Shown here piece by piece: positions 8,525 to 17,809 of a DNA stretch of 64,000 nucleotides (positions are counted from its first letter, which is position 1; every line of letters begins with the position of its first letter). Both the position numbers and the translations under genes were made by a program. Below the pieces are notes generated by a model that saw nothing but the letters and a program-made list of their open reading frames with translations, did not search any database and had not been told where the DNA came from. This DNA comes from Gemmobacter aquatilis (GTDB lineage Bacteria; Pseudomonadota; Alphaproteobacteria; Rhodobacterales; Rhodobacteraceae): positions 248,001-312,000 of the forward strand of contig NZ_FOCE01000004.1 of NCBI RefSeq assembly GCF_900110025.1. The letters run 5' to 3'.

Positions 8525-8880
8525 CTGCCGCCTGTCCTTATGCCATGTTCACCGTCTGTTGCGGTTTAGATAGACGTAGCATAATGGCCTCAGTGGGGCA
8601 AAGTCGTGAAAGTTGAATGGATCATTCTATTGGCAAATCAGTGAAATTTGGTCACACTGTCGCCTAATTACAGATAATCCCGACGTTCGCCCCAAGGGTG
8701 AAGGATCGGGGTCAGAGGCGGGCAGGACAGATCGAAAGCAGGGTGCCGCGCTGCGGGCCGGGTAAGGCCGGGCGGCATTGTTGCGGTCTCTTGCGCAATC
8801 GGCGGGTGTCGCCCATCCTCGTCATCCGGTCCGCAAGGGCGGCGGGGCAGGGCGACAAGGAACAGGACGGAAGGACGGGC
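8525..8880. promoter_or_regulatory. Divergent promoter region of the glycan island
   Basis: 356 bases with no supported gene. The part from about 8565 to 8685 is clearly more AT-rich than its surroundings, for example CAAATCAGTGAAATTTGG and CGCCTAATTACAGATAATCC. It probably holds promoters for both directions. A TTGGTC (8648-8653) and GATAAT (8673-8678) pair is 19 bases apart, which is longer than optimal, so I do not assign a promoter. The rest up to 8880 is GC-rich and would form a long leader for the plus-strand gene. Confidence 0.4.
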
Positions 8881-11145
8881 ATGACACGGCAGCGCGAAGT
8901 GGGAACGCTCTGGATCGGTGGGGCGCTGAGCTGGATGGAGCGGCTGTGCCTGAAGTCCTTCGTGGATCAGGGCCAGAAGATCACCCTGTTTTCCTATGAA
9001 GACATTCCCAATGTCCCCGAAGGCGTGATCCGCCGCAGCGGACGCGAGATCCTCGATACTGACAATTTCCTGAAATACGAGGGCAAGGACAGCTATGCGC
9101 TGTTTGCCGATCTGTTCCGCCTGCACATGCTGCAGAAATGCCCCGGCATGATCTGGGTCGATACCGATGTCTATTGCTGGCGCCCGCTGGATTATGACAG
9201 CGACTATGTGTTCGGGATCGAAAAGCACGAGGTGAGCCAGGGCTCGCCGCGCATCAACAATGCCGTGCTGGGCCTGCCCGCCGACAGCCAGATTCTGGCC
9301 GAAATGATCGCATTCACCTCCGACCCCCATGCGATCCCGGAGTTTCTCAAGCCCCAGATCAAGGCGGAATACCGCGCCCTTGCCGCCGCAGGCACGCCGC
9401 TGCATGTCAGCAAGCAGAAATGGGGGGTCTGGGGGCCGACCATGCTTTCTTATTATGCGCGCAAGCTGGATCTGCAGGGGCTGGCGCAGCCGGTTGATGC
9501 TTTCTATCCGGTCACCTTCCCGGAACGGCTGGACATCATCCGCCGCGCCAGCCGCGTTCATGCCAAGATCACCGAAAATACCACCGGGATGCATCTCTGG
9601 GCATCCAACAAGCGTGAACTGAACCAGCGGCACAATGGCGTACCCTCGGCGGGCAGTTTCATTGCGGAACTGATGGAAAAGCACGGGTTGCAGGCCGAAG
9701 ACGCCCCGTTGCAGGCGCGTGGTCGGCGGGTGGTGGATGGCGTGTTGGTCGATGCCGTCGATCTGGAGGCGCCGGTCAGCTTTGCCGATATCGGCGGGCG
9801 ATCCCGCCCGCTGGCCTTCGAGATGTGGCGGCGCTGGGGCTGCAGCATCCACCTGATTGACATTGACGGCCATGGCGACTTTCCGCGCAAGCCGTCGGCA
9901 TGGGTGCAGGGCTATCGCGATTACCTGATCAAAAAGGGCGTGAAACCCGAACAGGTGGTCACGGTGTCCTCGTTGTCAGATTTGGTGCCCTGCGACGTGA
10001 TCTCGCTGCTGGCCGGGTTTGAAAACGACGGCAAGCTGAAAGACATGGTGCCGCTGTTTCGCCGCCTGATCAAACCCGAAAGCCGGATGTTCGTCGATAT
10101 CCGCAAGGGTTCGGGCGGGTTCGGGGTGCTGCGTCCGCTGGGCACATGCGAGGTGCTGTCGCAGCGCGAAACCAACGGGGTAGAGGTCGCCCGCGTGCTG
10201 TTCCGCGCCACGACCAGCCCCGAGGCCGAAGCGGACGCCGAGGTGACGGCAGGTGCCACCAGCGGCGAATCCGCTGCCGACTGGTCTGCCATTGCCCGCG
10301 AACTGGCCGGGCCGGACGGGTTCGTGCGCGAGAGCGACACCCACTCTTTCCTGTATGTGCCGCGCTCTTCCGACACGCTGGTCGTGACCTTCGACAATCT
10401 CGACATCGCGATGACCAAGCGCGAGGATCGCCGTCCCTGGGGCTACAGCTTTATCGAGAAACAGGGCTGGTCGATGCTGGGTGTGATGGCCAATGGCTGG
10501 ACCTGGTATCGTGACCCTTGGGTCTGGGATCAGTTCGACGATCTGGCCACTTCGGATTTCTTCGACCGTTACAAGCGGGTCGTGTTCTATGGCGCGTCGA
10601 TGGGCGGCTATGCCGCCTGTGCCTTCGCCCCGGCCTGTCCGGGGGCGAATGTGGTGGCGATCAGTCCGCAATCCACGCTCGACAAGACCATCGTGCCTTG
10701 GGAAACCCGCTATAAAACCGCCTGGGACCGCGATTTCACCGGCCATTATGGTGATGCCGCCGAGGTGTCGAAGGCGGCGGGCAAGGTGACGATCCTGTAT
10801 GATCCCTACGAACCGCTGGATGCCGGGCATGTCGCGCGCTTCACCCATCCCAATGTGCTGAAACTGCGCACGCCGCTGCTGGGCCACCGGCTCGGTTCCA
10901 GCCTGCAACAGATGGGCATCCTGTCGCCCATCACGCTGGGGGCGCTGAACGGCACCCTGACCGAGGCGGAATTCTACAGTATCATCCGCGCGCGCCGCAG
11001 TTCTTCACGCTATCAGAAAGAGCTGTTCAAGAAGGTGATGGACCGTGGGCGCCCGGAACTGGCGCGCAAGCTGGGGCGCTGGGTGCTGACGCGCGGCGAC
11101 AACCGGTATATCCGCAAGGAAATGGCCGCGCTCGAAAAAGCCTAG
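8881..11145 (+). CDS. Three-domain protein: glycosyltransferase, methyltransferase-like, alpha/beta hydrolase
   Basis: 754 residues. Residues 1 to about 265 resemble DxD sugar transferases of the GT32/capsular type: GTLWIGGALSWMERLCLKSF, then WVDTDVYCW with Asp94 and Asp96, then GPTMLSYYARK. Residues about 295-450 look like a Rossmann methyltransferase: SFADIGGRSRPLAFE near 300, then HLIDIDGHGDF, then CDVISLLAGFEND. Residues about 470-700 form an alpha/beta-hydrolase domain with elbow FYGASMGGYAA (Ser573), paralogous to the protein at 2919-3878. The start at 8881 has GGAAGG upstream; the longer frame from 8698 is non-coding in character. It is transcribed away from the glycosyltransferase operon. 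It probably synthesises and decorates a surface glycan; the substrates are unknown. Confidence 0.72.
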   Translation: MTRQREVGTLWIGGALSWMERLCLKSFVDQGQKITLFSYEDIPNVPEGVIRRSGREILDTDNFLKYEGKDSYALFADLFRLHMLQKCPGMIWVDTDVYCWRPLDYDSDYVFGIEKHEVSQGSPRINNAVLGLPADSQILAEMIAFTSDPHAIPEFLKPQIKAEYRALAAAGTPLHVSKQKWGVWGPTMLSYYARKLDLQGLAQPVDAFYPVTFPERLDIIRRASRVHAKITENTTGMHLWASNKRELNQRHNGVPSAGSFIAELMEKHGLQAEDAPLQARGRRVVDGVLVDAVDLEAPVSFADIGGRSRPLAFEMWRRWGCSIHLIDIDGHGDFPRKPSAWVQGYRDYLIKKGVKPEQVVTVSSLSDLVPCDVISLLAGFENDGKLKDMVPLFRRLIKPESRMFVDIRKGSGGFGVLRPLGTCEVLSQRETNGVEVARVLFRATTSPEAEADAEVTAGATSGESAADWSAIARELAGPDGFVRESDTHSFLYVPRSSDTLVVTFDNLDIAMTKREDRRPWGYSFIEKQGWSMLGVMANGWTWYRDPWVWDQFDDLATSDFFDRYKRVVFYGASMGGYAACAFAPACPGANVVAISPQSTLDKTIVPWETRYKTAWDRDFTGHYGDAAEVSKAAGKVTILYDPYEPLDAGHVARFTHPNVLKLRTPLLGHRLGSSLQQMGILSPITLGALNGTLTEAEFYSIIRARRSSSRYQKELFKKVMDRGRPELARKLGRWVLTRGDNRYIRKEMAALEKA

Positions 11146-11185
11146 TGCTAAGGTCGCAGGGGGCGCCATGTCGCTTGACCGCAGG

Positions 11186-11223
11186 GGCTCCCCCCGGCCA
11201 GCATGGCCAAAAAGGGGGGAGCC
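11186..11223 (+). terminator. Strong GC-rich hairpin between the three-domain gene and the MoxR gene
   Basis: Perfect 10-base arms GGCTCCCCCC (11186-11195) and GGGGGGAGCC (11214-11223), with a second small palindrome inside (GGCCA GCA TGGCC). It lies 41 bases past the upstream stop codon and just before the likely TTG start of the MoxR gene. It could end the upstream transcript or limit expression of the ATPase. It has no proper U-tract. Confidence 0.5.
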
Positions 11224-11224
11224 T

Positions 11225-12139
11225 TTGACCGCATTGCCAGACTCCATCGACGCCGTGGAGCGGATGCTTGCCGCCCAAGGCTATGTCGCGGCCCGTTCGC
11301 TGGCCACGGTGCTGTTCCTGTCGCTGCGCCTTGGGCGCCCGTTGTTTCTGGAAGGCGAGGCAGGTGTCGGCAAGACCGAGATCGCCAAGGTGCTGGCCGC
11401 CGCCTTGGGCCGCCGCCTGATCCGCCTGCAATGCTATGAAGGGCTGGATGCGTCTTCGGCGGTTTATGAGTGGAACTTCGCCGCGCAGATGATCGCCATC
11501 CGCACCGCCGAGGCCGCCGGGGGGGCGGATCGTGGTGTGCTGCAATCGGAACTGTTCACCGAGGATTTTCTGATCGAACGCCCGTTGCTGGCCGCGATGC
11601 GCCCGCAGGTCGGTGGCCCGCCGATCCTGCTGATCGACGAGCTGGACCGCACCGATGAACCGTTCGAGGCCTATCTGCTGGAGGCGCTGTCGGAGTTTCA
11701 GGTGACGATCCCGGAACTGGGCACCGTCAAGGCCCCGGCGCCGCCCATTGTCATCCTGACCTCCAACCGCACGCGCGAGGTGCATGACGCGCTGAAGCGG
11801 CGCTGCCTCTATCACTGGGTCGATTACCCCGATCCCGCGCGCGAGTTGCAGATCCTGTCCGCCCGCTGCCCCGAGGCGCAGGAAACCCTGTCGCGCGAGA
11901 TCGTGGCCTTTGTGCAGCGTCTGCGCACCGAGGATCTGTTCAAGAAGCCGGGGGTGGCCGAAACCATCGACTGGGCGAAATGCCTGCTGGCGCTGGATGT
12001 GATCGCCCTGACCCCCGAGGTGATCGCCGACACGCTGGGCGCCATTCTGAAATATCAGGACGACATCCAGAAAATCCAGGGCTCCGAAGCCAAGCGCCTG
12101 CTGGACGAGGTGCGCAAGGATCTGGCACCAGCCGGGTGA
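11225..12139 (+). CDS. MoxR-family AAA+ ATPase
   Basis: AAA+ ATPase of the MoxR/CoxD type, about 304 residues. Walker A is EGEAGVGKTE, Walker B is LLIDELDR, sensor 1 is LTSNRTRE, and the arginine-containing segment is LKRRCLYHW. MoxR ATPases act as chaperones with VWA-domain partners to mature or load cofactors into enzymes. The expected partner here is the VWA protein at 19865-21127. The start is uncertain. TTG at 11225 gives the usual short N-terminus and clears the hairpin before it, but its spacing from GGAG is tight. ATG at 11168 would put the hairpin inside the gene; ATG at 11269 is also possible. Confidence 0.8.
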   Translation: MTALPDSIDAVERMLAAQGYVAARSLATVLFLSLRLGRPLFLEGEAGVGKTEIAKVLAAALGRRLIRLQCYEGLDASSAVYEWNFAAQMIAIRTAEAAGGADRGVLQSELFTEDFLIERPLLAAMRPQVGGPPILLIDELDRTDEPFEAYLLEALSEFQVTIPELGTVKAPAPPIVILTSNRTREVHDALKRRCLYHWVDYPDPARELQILSARCPEAQETLSREIVAFVQRLRTEDLFKKPGVAETIDWAKCLLALDVIALTPEVIADTLGAILKYQDDIQKIQGSEAKRLLDEVRKDLAPAG

Positions 12140-12164
12140 GGCACGCCGTTGCGTCCTTGGGGTG

Positions 12165-12195
12165 AAAAAGCCGACCCGCGTTTCCACGGGCCGGC
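12165..12195 (-). terminator. Intrinsic terminator of the NCS1 permease gene
   Basis: On the minus strand an 11-pair stem (two G-U pairs) closes a GAAA tetraloop and is followed by five U residues. It lies downstream of the permease stop at 12232 and separates it from the convergent MoxR gene. Confidence 0.75.
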
Positions 12196-12231
12196 AAGTG
12201 GCGGCAGCTCTTGGGGAGCGTCCTGCCGCGT

Positions 12232-13734
12232 TCAGATATCCTCGCGCCCGGTGGCGGCACCGGGTTCGGTACAGGCGCCGCGGGTAAAGCGCCCGTGGCC
12301 GGTATAGACCCAATCCTGACCGACCGAGGCGGCAAGGTATTCGTCTCCGGCCCGCGGTGCACATTCCGCTTGCGGGTGGAAGGGCAGGACAAGCGTCTTC
12401 ATGAGCATGACATACAGGACGAAGCCTGCCGGAAAGCCGATGATGAAGGCATAGTCGGAAAACCAGGCCGCAGCCGCGCCGGCGATGGCCCAGGACAAGA
12501 GGCCCGCCATGTTGAAGCCGCCGGAATAGACATATTGGCCGGTCGGGTTGAACAGCTCTGGCACGTTCAGGCGACGGCGGCGGATGACATAGTAATCTGC
12601 CACCATGATCCCGCCGATTGCCGACAGGAAGGCGCCGTAATAGCCGAGGAACACGAACAGGTTGCTCAGGATCTCCCACGGGAAGCACAGGGTGCCGACG
12701 ATCCCGGCCAGCGCGACGGCAGTGCGGTAGGAAATGGCGCGCGGGGCGAGGTTGATGAAGGTCAGCGCCGCAGGAATCAGGTTGGCCGAGTTGTTGGTGG
12801 ACCATTGCGCCAGCACCACCAGCGCGAGCAGCGCCACCAGCGCCAGCCCCTGCGCGTCGGCCTGAATCACCTCGATCGGGTTCCAGTTGCCGGTGGCGAT
12901 GAAGGACACCGCACCGATCCCGGCAATCATCGCCTGGGTAACCGGCAGCGCGATCAGTTGCGCCACAAAGATGTTGCGGTTGCGGCCAAAGAAACTGCGG
13001 GTGCCGGTCGGCGTTTTCACGAAACGGGTCAGGTTCGGGATGTCGATGGCCAGCGTGGACCAGAAGCCCATATTGGCGATGAACAGCACCAGCAGCGACA
13101 TCTGCCCCTCGGCGCGGAAGGTCCAGATGTTCAGGCCCTTGGTCTGGGCGATGCCGTCCAGCGCGTAATACATCCAGACCGAGATGGCGATGATCGCCGG
13201 GGCGGCCAGTGCGGCCAGCTTTTCGACCGACTTGATGCCCAGCATGGTATTGGCCACCTGCAACACGGCAAAAACCGCATACCAGACGACCCAGTTCGAG
13301 AAGCCGAAGAAGTATTCGCCGATCCCGTTCAGGGCGATGGCCCCCAGATAGGTCTGGACGCCGAACCACATGGCCGCGACCAGGCCGCGCGACAGCGAGG
13401 GCAGATGCGTGCCGCGTGTCCCGAAGGGCGCGCGCAGATAGACGGCGAAGGACAGGCCATGTTCGGTGCCGATATCGGCGGTCAGCACCATGAAGGCGCC
13501 GATGGCAAGATTGGCAGCCATGATGGTCAGGATGACGGCCAGCAGCCCCACACCGCCGCCGATGCCGGTGGCCCCCAGCGAATAGGTGGCGATGATGACG
13601 GCGATGCCGACCCAGATCCACGCATAGCCCAGCAGGCCGATCGGCCTCTGGGCGGCGCGGGTGGGCAGGATGCTTTCCTCGATCAGCGCGGTATTGGCGA
13701 TGCCCCGCGCGTCTGTCTGATCAATGACGCTCAT
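12232..13734 (-). CDS. NCS1-family nucleobase/hydantoin permease
   Basis: 500-residue inner-membrane transporter with about 12 predicted hydrophobic segments, the right size for the NCS1 family (Mhp1, cytosine and allantoin permeases). Family-like features are PIGLLGYAWIWVGIAVI at the first helix, WFGVQTYLGAIALNGIG, and ANMGFWSTLAIDIPNLTRF. Given the neighbouring hydantoinase and carbamoylsarcosine amidase genes, the likely cargo is N-methylhydantoin, creatinine or a related cyclic ureide; this is inference from context. The start at 13734 has AGGGA upstream; the longer frame from 13770 has none. A terminator hairpin separates it from the preceding hyuB, so it may be expressed by partial readthrough or from its own promoter. 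Confidence 0.85.
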   Translation of the reverse strand: MSVIDQTDARGIANTALIEESILPTRAAQRPIGLLGYAWIWVGIAVIIATYSLGATGIGGGVGLLAVILTIMAANLAIGAFMVLTADIGTEHGLSFAVYLRAPFGTRGTHLPSLSRGLVAAMWFGVQTYLGAIALNGIGEYFFGFSNWVVWYAVFAVLQVANTMLGIKSVEKLAALAAPAIIAISVWMYYALDGIAQTKGLNIWTFRAEGQMSLLVLFIANMGFWSTLAIDIPNLTRFVKTPTGTRSFFGRNRNIFVAQLIALPVTQAMIAGIGAVSFIATGNWNPIEVIQADAQGLALVALLALVVLAQWSTNNSANLIPAALTFINLAPRAISYRTAVALAGIVGTLCFPWEILSNLFVFLGYYGAFLSAIGGIMVADYYVIRRRRLNVPELFNPTGQYVYSGGFNMAGLLSWAIAGAAAAWFSDYAFIIGFPAGFVLYVMLMKTLVLPFHPQAECAPRAGDEYLAASVGQDWVYTGHGRFTRGACTEPGAATGREDI

Positions 13735-13810
13735 GTTGGTTCCCTGTTGTTGGATATGAATGACCGTCACGCGGAACGGCTGTTCCTGCGCGGCCCTTTT
13801 GTTGGTGAAA

Positions 13811-13834
13811 AAGGGGCCGCATCTGCGGCCCCTT
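13811..13834. terminator. Hairpin between hyuB and the permease gene
   Basis: Perfect 10-base stem (AAGGGGCCGC, loop ATCT, GCGGCCCCTT) flanked by A-rich and T-rich runs on opposite sides, so it can act as an intrinsic terminator on the minus strand right after hyuB. It would set a step in expression between the enzymes and the transporter. Confidence 0.75.
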
Positions 13835-13841
13835 TTCAGGT

Positions 13842-15632
13842 TCAGCTGATCTGGCGCATGGCGTGGCGGCGCTTTTCGGTCGCGGCCATGTCTACCGTTT
13901 CGGCTTCGAGATCGACGACGACCCCGTAAGCCTCTTTCGCGTGCTGGGCGCTGTAATAGCCGTCCAGCACATCTTCCAGCACCTTCAGGGCGGGGCGGTT
14001 CAGCGGGTCGCCGTAACCGCCGCCATTCGGGCTGTAATAGGTCATCACGTCATCCGCATCGACGGCGAGGCCCGAGAATTTGGAATACATCTCCTTCTCC
14101 TCGCCCGGGTGGCCGGGGTTGGTGAGGGTGCATTTGCCCACCGCCCCGTCGCTGCCGCCAAAGATGCCCCAAGGCGCTTCGGTATGGCGTTCGGATTCGT
14201 GGGTAATGAAGGCCGGGGTCAGCACCCGCTGCGCCTTGACCACGCCGATGCCTCCGCGAAACTCGCCCGCGCCCGGCGGCACGTCATCGCGCAGCTCGTA
14301 GCGGTCGCAGATCATCGGGATGTGCATCGCCAGATCTTCCAGCGGGTTGTTGCGGGTATTGGCCATCAGGTTGTCGATGCTGTCCGGCCCGTCCGACCGG
14401 GGGCGCCCGCCATAGGCGCCCTCGTTCACCTCCAGAAATACCCAGTAATCGCCCGAAGGCCGCACACCCGAATAGGCCGCGAAGCTGATCGAGGCGGAGG
14501 AGCCGGCGATCACCTGTTCCGGCATCACCGGGGCCAGCGCGCGGATGATCAGGTCGATCATCCGGTTGCACTGGGTGAACCGCGCCTCGGCCGAGGCCGG
14601 GGCCTTGGGGTTGAAGATCGACCCCAGCGGCGCCGTGACCTTGATCGGGCGGAACGAACCTTCGTTCGACGGCACGCGGATATCCGACACGGCGGAATCC
14701 AGCAGCAGCTTGCGGAACCCGGCATAGGCGGCGACCTTTGTCGAGCCTTCGAAGGGCACGTTATAGGCGGTGGGGGTCTGGTCGGCGGAGCCGGTCAGAT
14801 CGACCTCCACCTCGTCGCCGCGCACCCGCACGGTGACCTTGACCTTCAGCCGTTTGTCGCGGTTGCGGCCATCATCGTCCAGCCAGCCTTCGGCGGTGTA
14901 ATCGCCATCCGGGATTTCGCTGATCCGCTGGCGGGTCATCCGTTCGGAATAGTCCATCAGCTGATTGGCGGCGGCGAACACGATGTCTTCGCCGTATTTC
15001 TCCAGCAGTTCGACAAAGCGCTTGGCGCCCAGCCGGGCCGAGGCGACCTGTGCCTCGATATCCGCGACCAGTTGCTGTGCTGCGCGGCTGTTGCGGCGGA
15101 TGTAGTTCCACATCGCATTGTTGGGCTGGCCCTTGCGATAGAGCTTGGTGCCCGCGAACAGCATGCCTTCGGCGAACACATCCGGCACGTCGATGATCAG
15201 CCCCGGCGTGGCGGCGCCGATATCGACATGGTGGGCGGTGTTGCCGGCAAAGCCGACAAGGCGGCCCTGAAAGAACACCGGCACGACAATGGCAAGATCC
15301 GGCGTATGCGAGGCGCCGTGATAGGGGTGGTTGTGCACCACCACGTCATCCTCATACCACTCGTCATCTTCCAGCGTTTCGGCGATGCCACGCAGATAGC
15401 CGGGGATCGAGCCGATATGCATCGGCGTGGATTCGGATTCGCACAGCGTGTTGAAATGCGCGTCAAACAGCCCGGCGCCAAGATCCTGGCTTTCGCGGAT
15501 GATCGACGAAAAGGACATGCGATAGAGCACATGGCCCATCTCTTCGGCGATGGTCTCGAAACTGCCGCGGATCACTTGCAGCGTGATCGGATCGACGGTT
15601 GTGGCGGGGGCAGGTCTGGTCATCTGGTTCAT
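13842..15632 (-). CDS. hyuB: N-methylhydantoinase B / oxoprolinase subunit
   Basis: 596-residue HyuB subunit of the ATP-dependent hydantoinase/5-oxoprolinase family. Together with HyuA it opens the hydantoin ring. Family signatures are DPITLQVIRGSFETIAEEMG at the N-terminus, the FSSIIRESQDLGAGLFD segment, HNHPYHGASHTPDLA, and the C-terminal SPNGGGYGDPL. ATG at 15632 is preferred because AAAGG lies 8 bases upstream; the frame also opens at 15650, where it overlaps the hyuA stop as ATGA, so the two subunits are translationally coupled either way. With the amidase downstream in the pathway, the substrate is more likely N-methylhydantoin than 5-oxoproline. Confidence 0.9.
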   Translation of the reverse strand: MNQMTRPAPATTVDPITLQVIRGSFETIAEEMGHVLYRMSFSSIIRESQDLGAGLFDAHFNTLCESESTPMHIGSIPGYLRGIAETLEDDEWYEDDVVVHNHPYHGASHTPDLAIVVPVFFQGRLVGFAGNTAHHVDIGAATPGLIIDVPDVFAEGMLFAGTKLYRKGQPNNAMWNYIRRNSRAAQQLVADIEAQVASARLGAKRFVELLEKYGEDIVFAAANQLMDYSERMTRQRISEIPDGDYTAEGWLDDDGRNRDKRLKVKVTVRVRGDEVEVDLTGSADQTPTAYNVPFEGSTKVAAYAGFRKLLLDSAVSDIRVPSNEGSFRPIKVTAPLGSIFNPKAPASAEARFTQCNRMIDLIIRALAPVMPEQVIAGSSASISFAAYSGVRPSGDYWVFLEVNEGAYGGRPRSDGPDSIDNLMANTRNNPLEDLAMHIPMICDRYELRDDVPPGAGEFRGGIGVVKAQRVLTPAFITHESERHTEAPWGIFGGSDGAVGKCTLTNPGHPGEEKEMYSKFSGLAVDADDVMTYYSPNGGGYGDPLNRPALKVLEDVLDGYYSAQHAKEAYGVVVDLEAETVDMAATEKRRHAMRQIS

Positions 15633-15646
15633 CGGTTCGACCTTTC

Positions 15647-17725
15647 TCATGCGCCAATGCGGTGGATGCGGGTATTGCCATAGTCCAGCGTCTCGGCGAC
15701 CCAGCCGGGGGGAACGAGCGTGGTGGCATTGTGCTGGTGCAGGATCGCGGGGCCGGGCACGCGGTCGCCAGCCAGCAGTTTCGTGCGGTCATAGCGCGGG
15801 GTTTCCAGCGTGCGGCCATCGTCGAAGGTGGTGGTGCGCACGAACATCAGCGCCCGGTCGATGCTCGATCCATCCGTTGCCGCGATGGTCGGGATCTCGA
15901 TCCGCCGGACCGAGGCCGAACCGATGGCGCGGATGGTGATCAGTTCCACCTCGGCGGTGCGATAGCTGTAGCCGTAATCGAGCTGGTGCTGATCGTGGAA
16001 ACTGTCGGTGATGACGTGGCGGTTGGCATCCGTCACCGGCCCGTCGGGCATGGCGGCGCGCAGCTCGAACCCCTGACCGTGATAGCGACATTCGGCCACG
16101 ACCGTGATCCTCTGCTGATCGCGCGGGATGTCGTCATTGTCCAGCTCGGCCTGAACCCGGCCCTGCAGGGTGGCGACAGCGGCGTTGATGCGGGCGAATT
16201 CGGCGGGCCCGGCCTTCATCAGCTCCACGATCACCGCTTCGGTGTATTCATATTGCAGATCGGTTTTCAGCAGGCCCACGGCGGCGGTGATGCCCGGCGC
16301 CACTGGCACGATCACATCGCGGCAGGCCATCGCCTCGGCCAGCGCCACGCCATGCAGCGGGCCAGCGCCGCCAAAGGGCATGATGGAAAACTCGCGCGGG
16401 TCGATGCCGCGGGCGACCGAGTTCGACCGGATCGCCAGCGCCATGTTGCTGTTGATGATCTTCAGCACGCCAAGGGCGGCTTCCTTCACCGTCATGCCCA
16501 GCGGTTTGGCAATCTTTTCCTCGATCGCCTTGTGCGACAGCGCCGCGTCCAGCTTCAGATCGCCGCCCAGGGCCATGTCGGGGTCCAGCCGCCCCAGCAC
16601 GATCTGCGCATCGGTGACGGTGGGTTCTGTGCCACCCCTGCCATAGCAGGCGGGTCCGGGTTCCGACCCGGCAGAACGCGGTCCGACATGGAAGGCCCCG
16701 GCTTCGTCCAGATAGGCGACCGAGCCGCCGCCCGCGCCGATGGTCACCAGATCAATCATCGGCGTCAGCACCGGATGGCCCGACACATAGGTATCGCGCG
16801 GGTTCATGATCTTCACCACGCCACCGGGGATGGTGGAAATATCTGCCGAGGTGCCGCCGATATCCACGGTGATGATATTGGGCACGCCCGCCATTTCGCC
16901 TTCCGACGCGCCGCCGATCACCCCGCCCGCAGGGCCAGACATCAGGATGCGCACCGGACGTTTGGCGCAGGCATCGACCGTGGACACGCCGCCATTCGAT
17001 TGCATGATGCGCAGTTTCGAGGTGACGCCCGCCTCGCGCAGCCGGGAGTCCAGATCGCGCAGATAGAAGGCGGTTTTCGGCCCGACATAAGAGTTCATCG
17101 CGGCGGTCGAAAACCGCTCGTATTCCCGCATCACATTCGCCACTTCGGACGACAGCGTGACATAGGCGCCGGGCAGTTCCTCCAGCACGATCTCTTTCGC
17201 GCGGCGTTCATGGGCGTCGTTCAGGAAGGCGAACATGAAGCCGATGACGATGGAGTTGATGCCGCGCTTGCGGAACAGGGCGCAGGCCTCGCGCACCGCC
17301 TGTTCATCCAGCGGTTCGACGATCTCGCCGGTCGGCGGCAGGATGCGTTCACGCACGGCGATGCGGTTGCGGCGCTTGACCAGCGGCTGGCTTTGCCACG
17401 GCACGTCGAAATGCAGCGAGAAATTGTAAGGGCGCTTGTGCCGCCCGATATGCAGGATGTCGCGGAACCCGTGGGTGGTGATCATCCCGCATTCCGAGCC
17501 GTTATGCTCGATGGTGATATTGGTCGCGGTGGTCGTGCCGTGCACGATCATCTCCACGTCGGTCGTGTCGATGCCCGCCTTGCGGCAGATGCCCTGCACC
17601 CCTTCCACCACCCCGATGGACTGGTTTTTCAGCGTGGTGGGCACCTTGTGGTAAAAGACGCCCTTGGTGCATTCCAGCACGAGGTCGGTATTCGTTCCGC
17701 CAACGTCGACGCCGATTCTGGCCAT
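15647..17725 (-). CDS. hyuA: N-methylhydantoinase A / oxoprolinase subunit
   Basis: 692-residue HyuA subunit with an actin/HSP70-like ATPase fold. Visible are the phosphate-1 loop GVDVGGTNTDLVLE at residues 5-18, VHGTTTATNITIE, the second phosphate motif TVDIGGTSADIS, and MSGPAGGVIGG. It pairs with HyuB to hydrolyse a hydantoin-type ring at the cost of ATP. The start at 17725 has AGGAG upstream. It follows the amidase gene by 84 bases and overlaps hyuB, forming one operon 18532 to 13842. The family also contains 5-oxoprolinases and acetone carboxylases; the adjacent carbamoylsarcosine amidase is what points to N-methylhydantoin. Confidence 0.9.
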   Translation of the reverse strand: MARIGVDVGGTNTDLVLECTKGVFYHKVPTTLKNQSIGVVEGVQGICRKAGIDTTDVEMIVHGTTTATNITIEHNGSECGMITTHGFRDILHIGRHKRPYNFSLHFDVPWQSQPLVKRRNRIAVRERILPPTGEIVEPLDEQAVREACALFRKRGINSIVIGFMFAFLNDAHERRAKEIVLEELPGAYVTLSSEVANVMREYERFSTAAMNSYVGPKTAFYLRDLDSRLREAGVTSKLRIMQSNGGVSTVDACAKRPVRILMSGPAGGVIGGASEGEMAGVPNIITVDIGGTSADISTIPGGVVKIMNPRDTYVSGHPVLTPMIDLVTIGAGGGSVAYLDEAGAFHVGPRSAGSEPGPACYGRGGTEPTVTDAQIVLGRLDPDMALGGDLKLDAALSHKAIEEKIAKPLGMTVKEAALGVLKIINSNMALAIRSNSVARGIDPREFSIMPFGGAGPLHGVALAEAMACRDVIVPVAPGITAAVGLLKTDLQYEYTEAVIVELMKAGPAEFARINAAVATLQGRVQAELDNDDIPRDQQRITVVAECRYHGQGFELRAAMPDGPVTDANRHVITDSFHDQHQLDYGYSYRTAEVELITIRAIGSASVRRIEIPTIAATDGSSIDRALMFVRTTTFDDGRTLETPRYDRTKLLAGDRVPGPAILHQHNATTLVPPGWVAETLDYGNTRIHRIGA

Positions 17726-17809
17726 GTCTGAACTCCTGTTGGTTGGCCCCCCGCCTGTCCTGCGGCAGGGTGGCAGCCGCCGGAGCCTGCGCCCCGGCGG
17801 CCCGATCCC

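Noticed and set aside
8648-8678. TTGGTC and GATAAT as a promoter for the three-domain gene
   Set aside because: Spacing of 19 bases and a poor -35; recorded only as AT-rich control DNA.
8698-8880. N-terminal extension of the three-domain protein
   Set aside because: Extra 61 residues are Arg/Gly-rich and not domain-like, and GGAAGG sits before the ATG at 8881.
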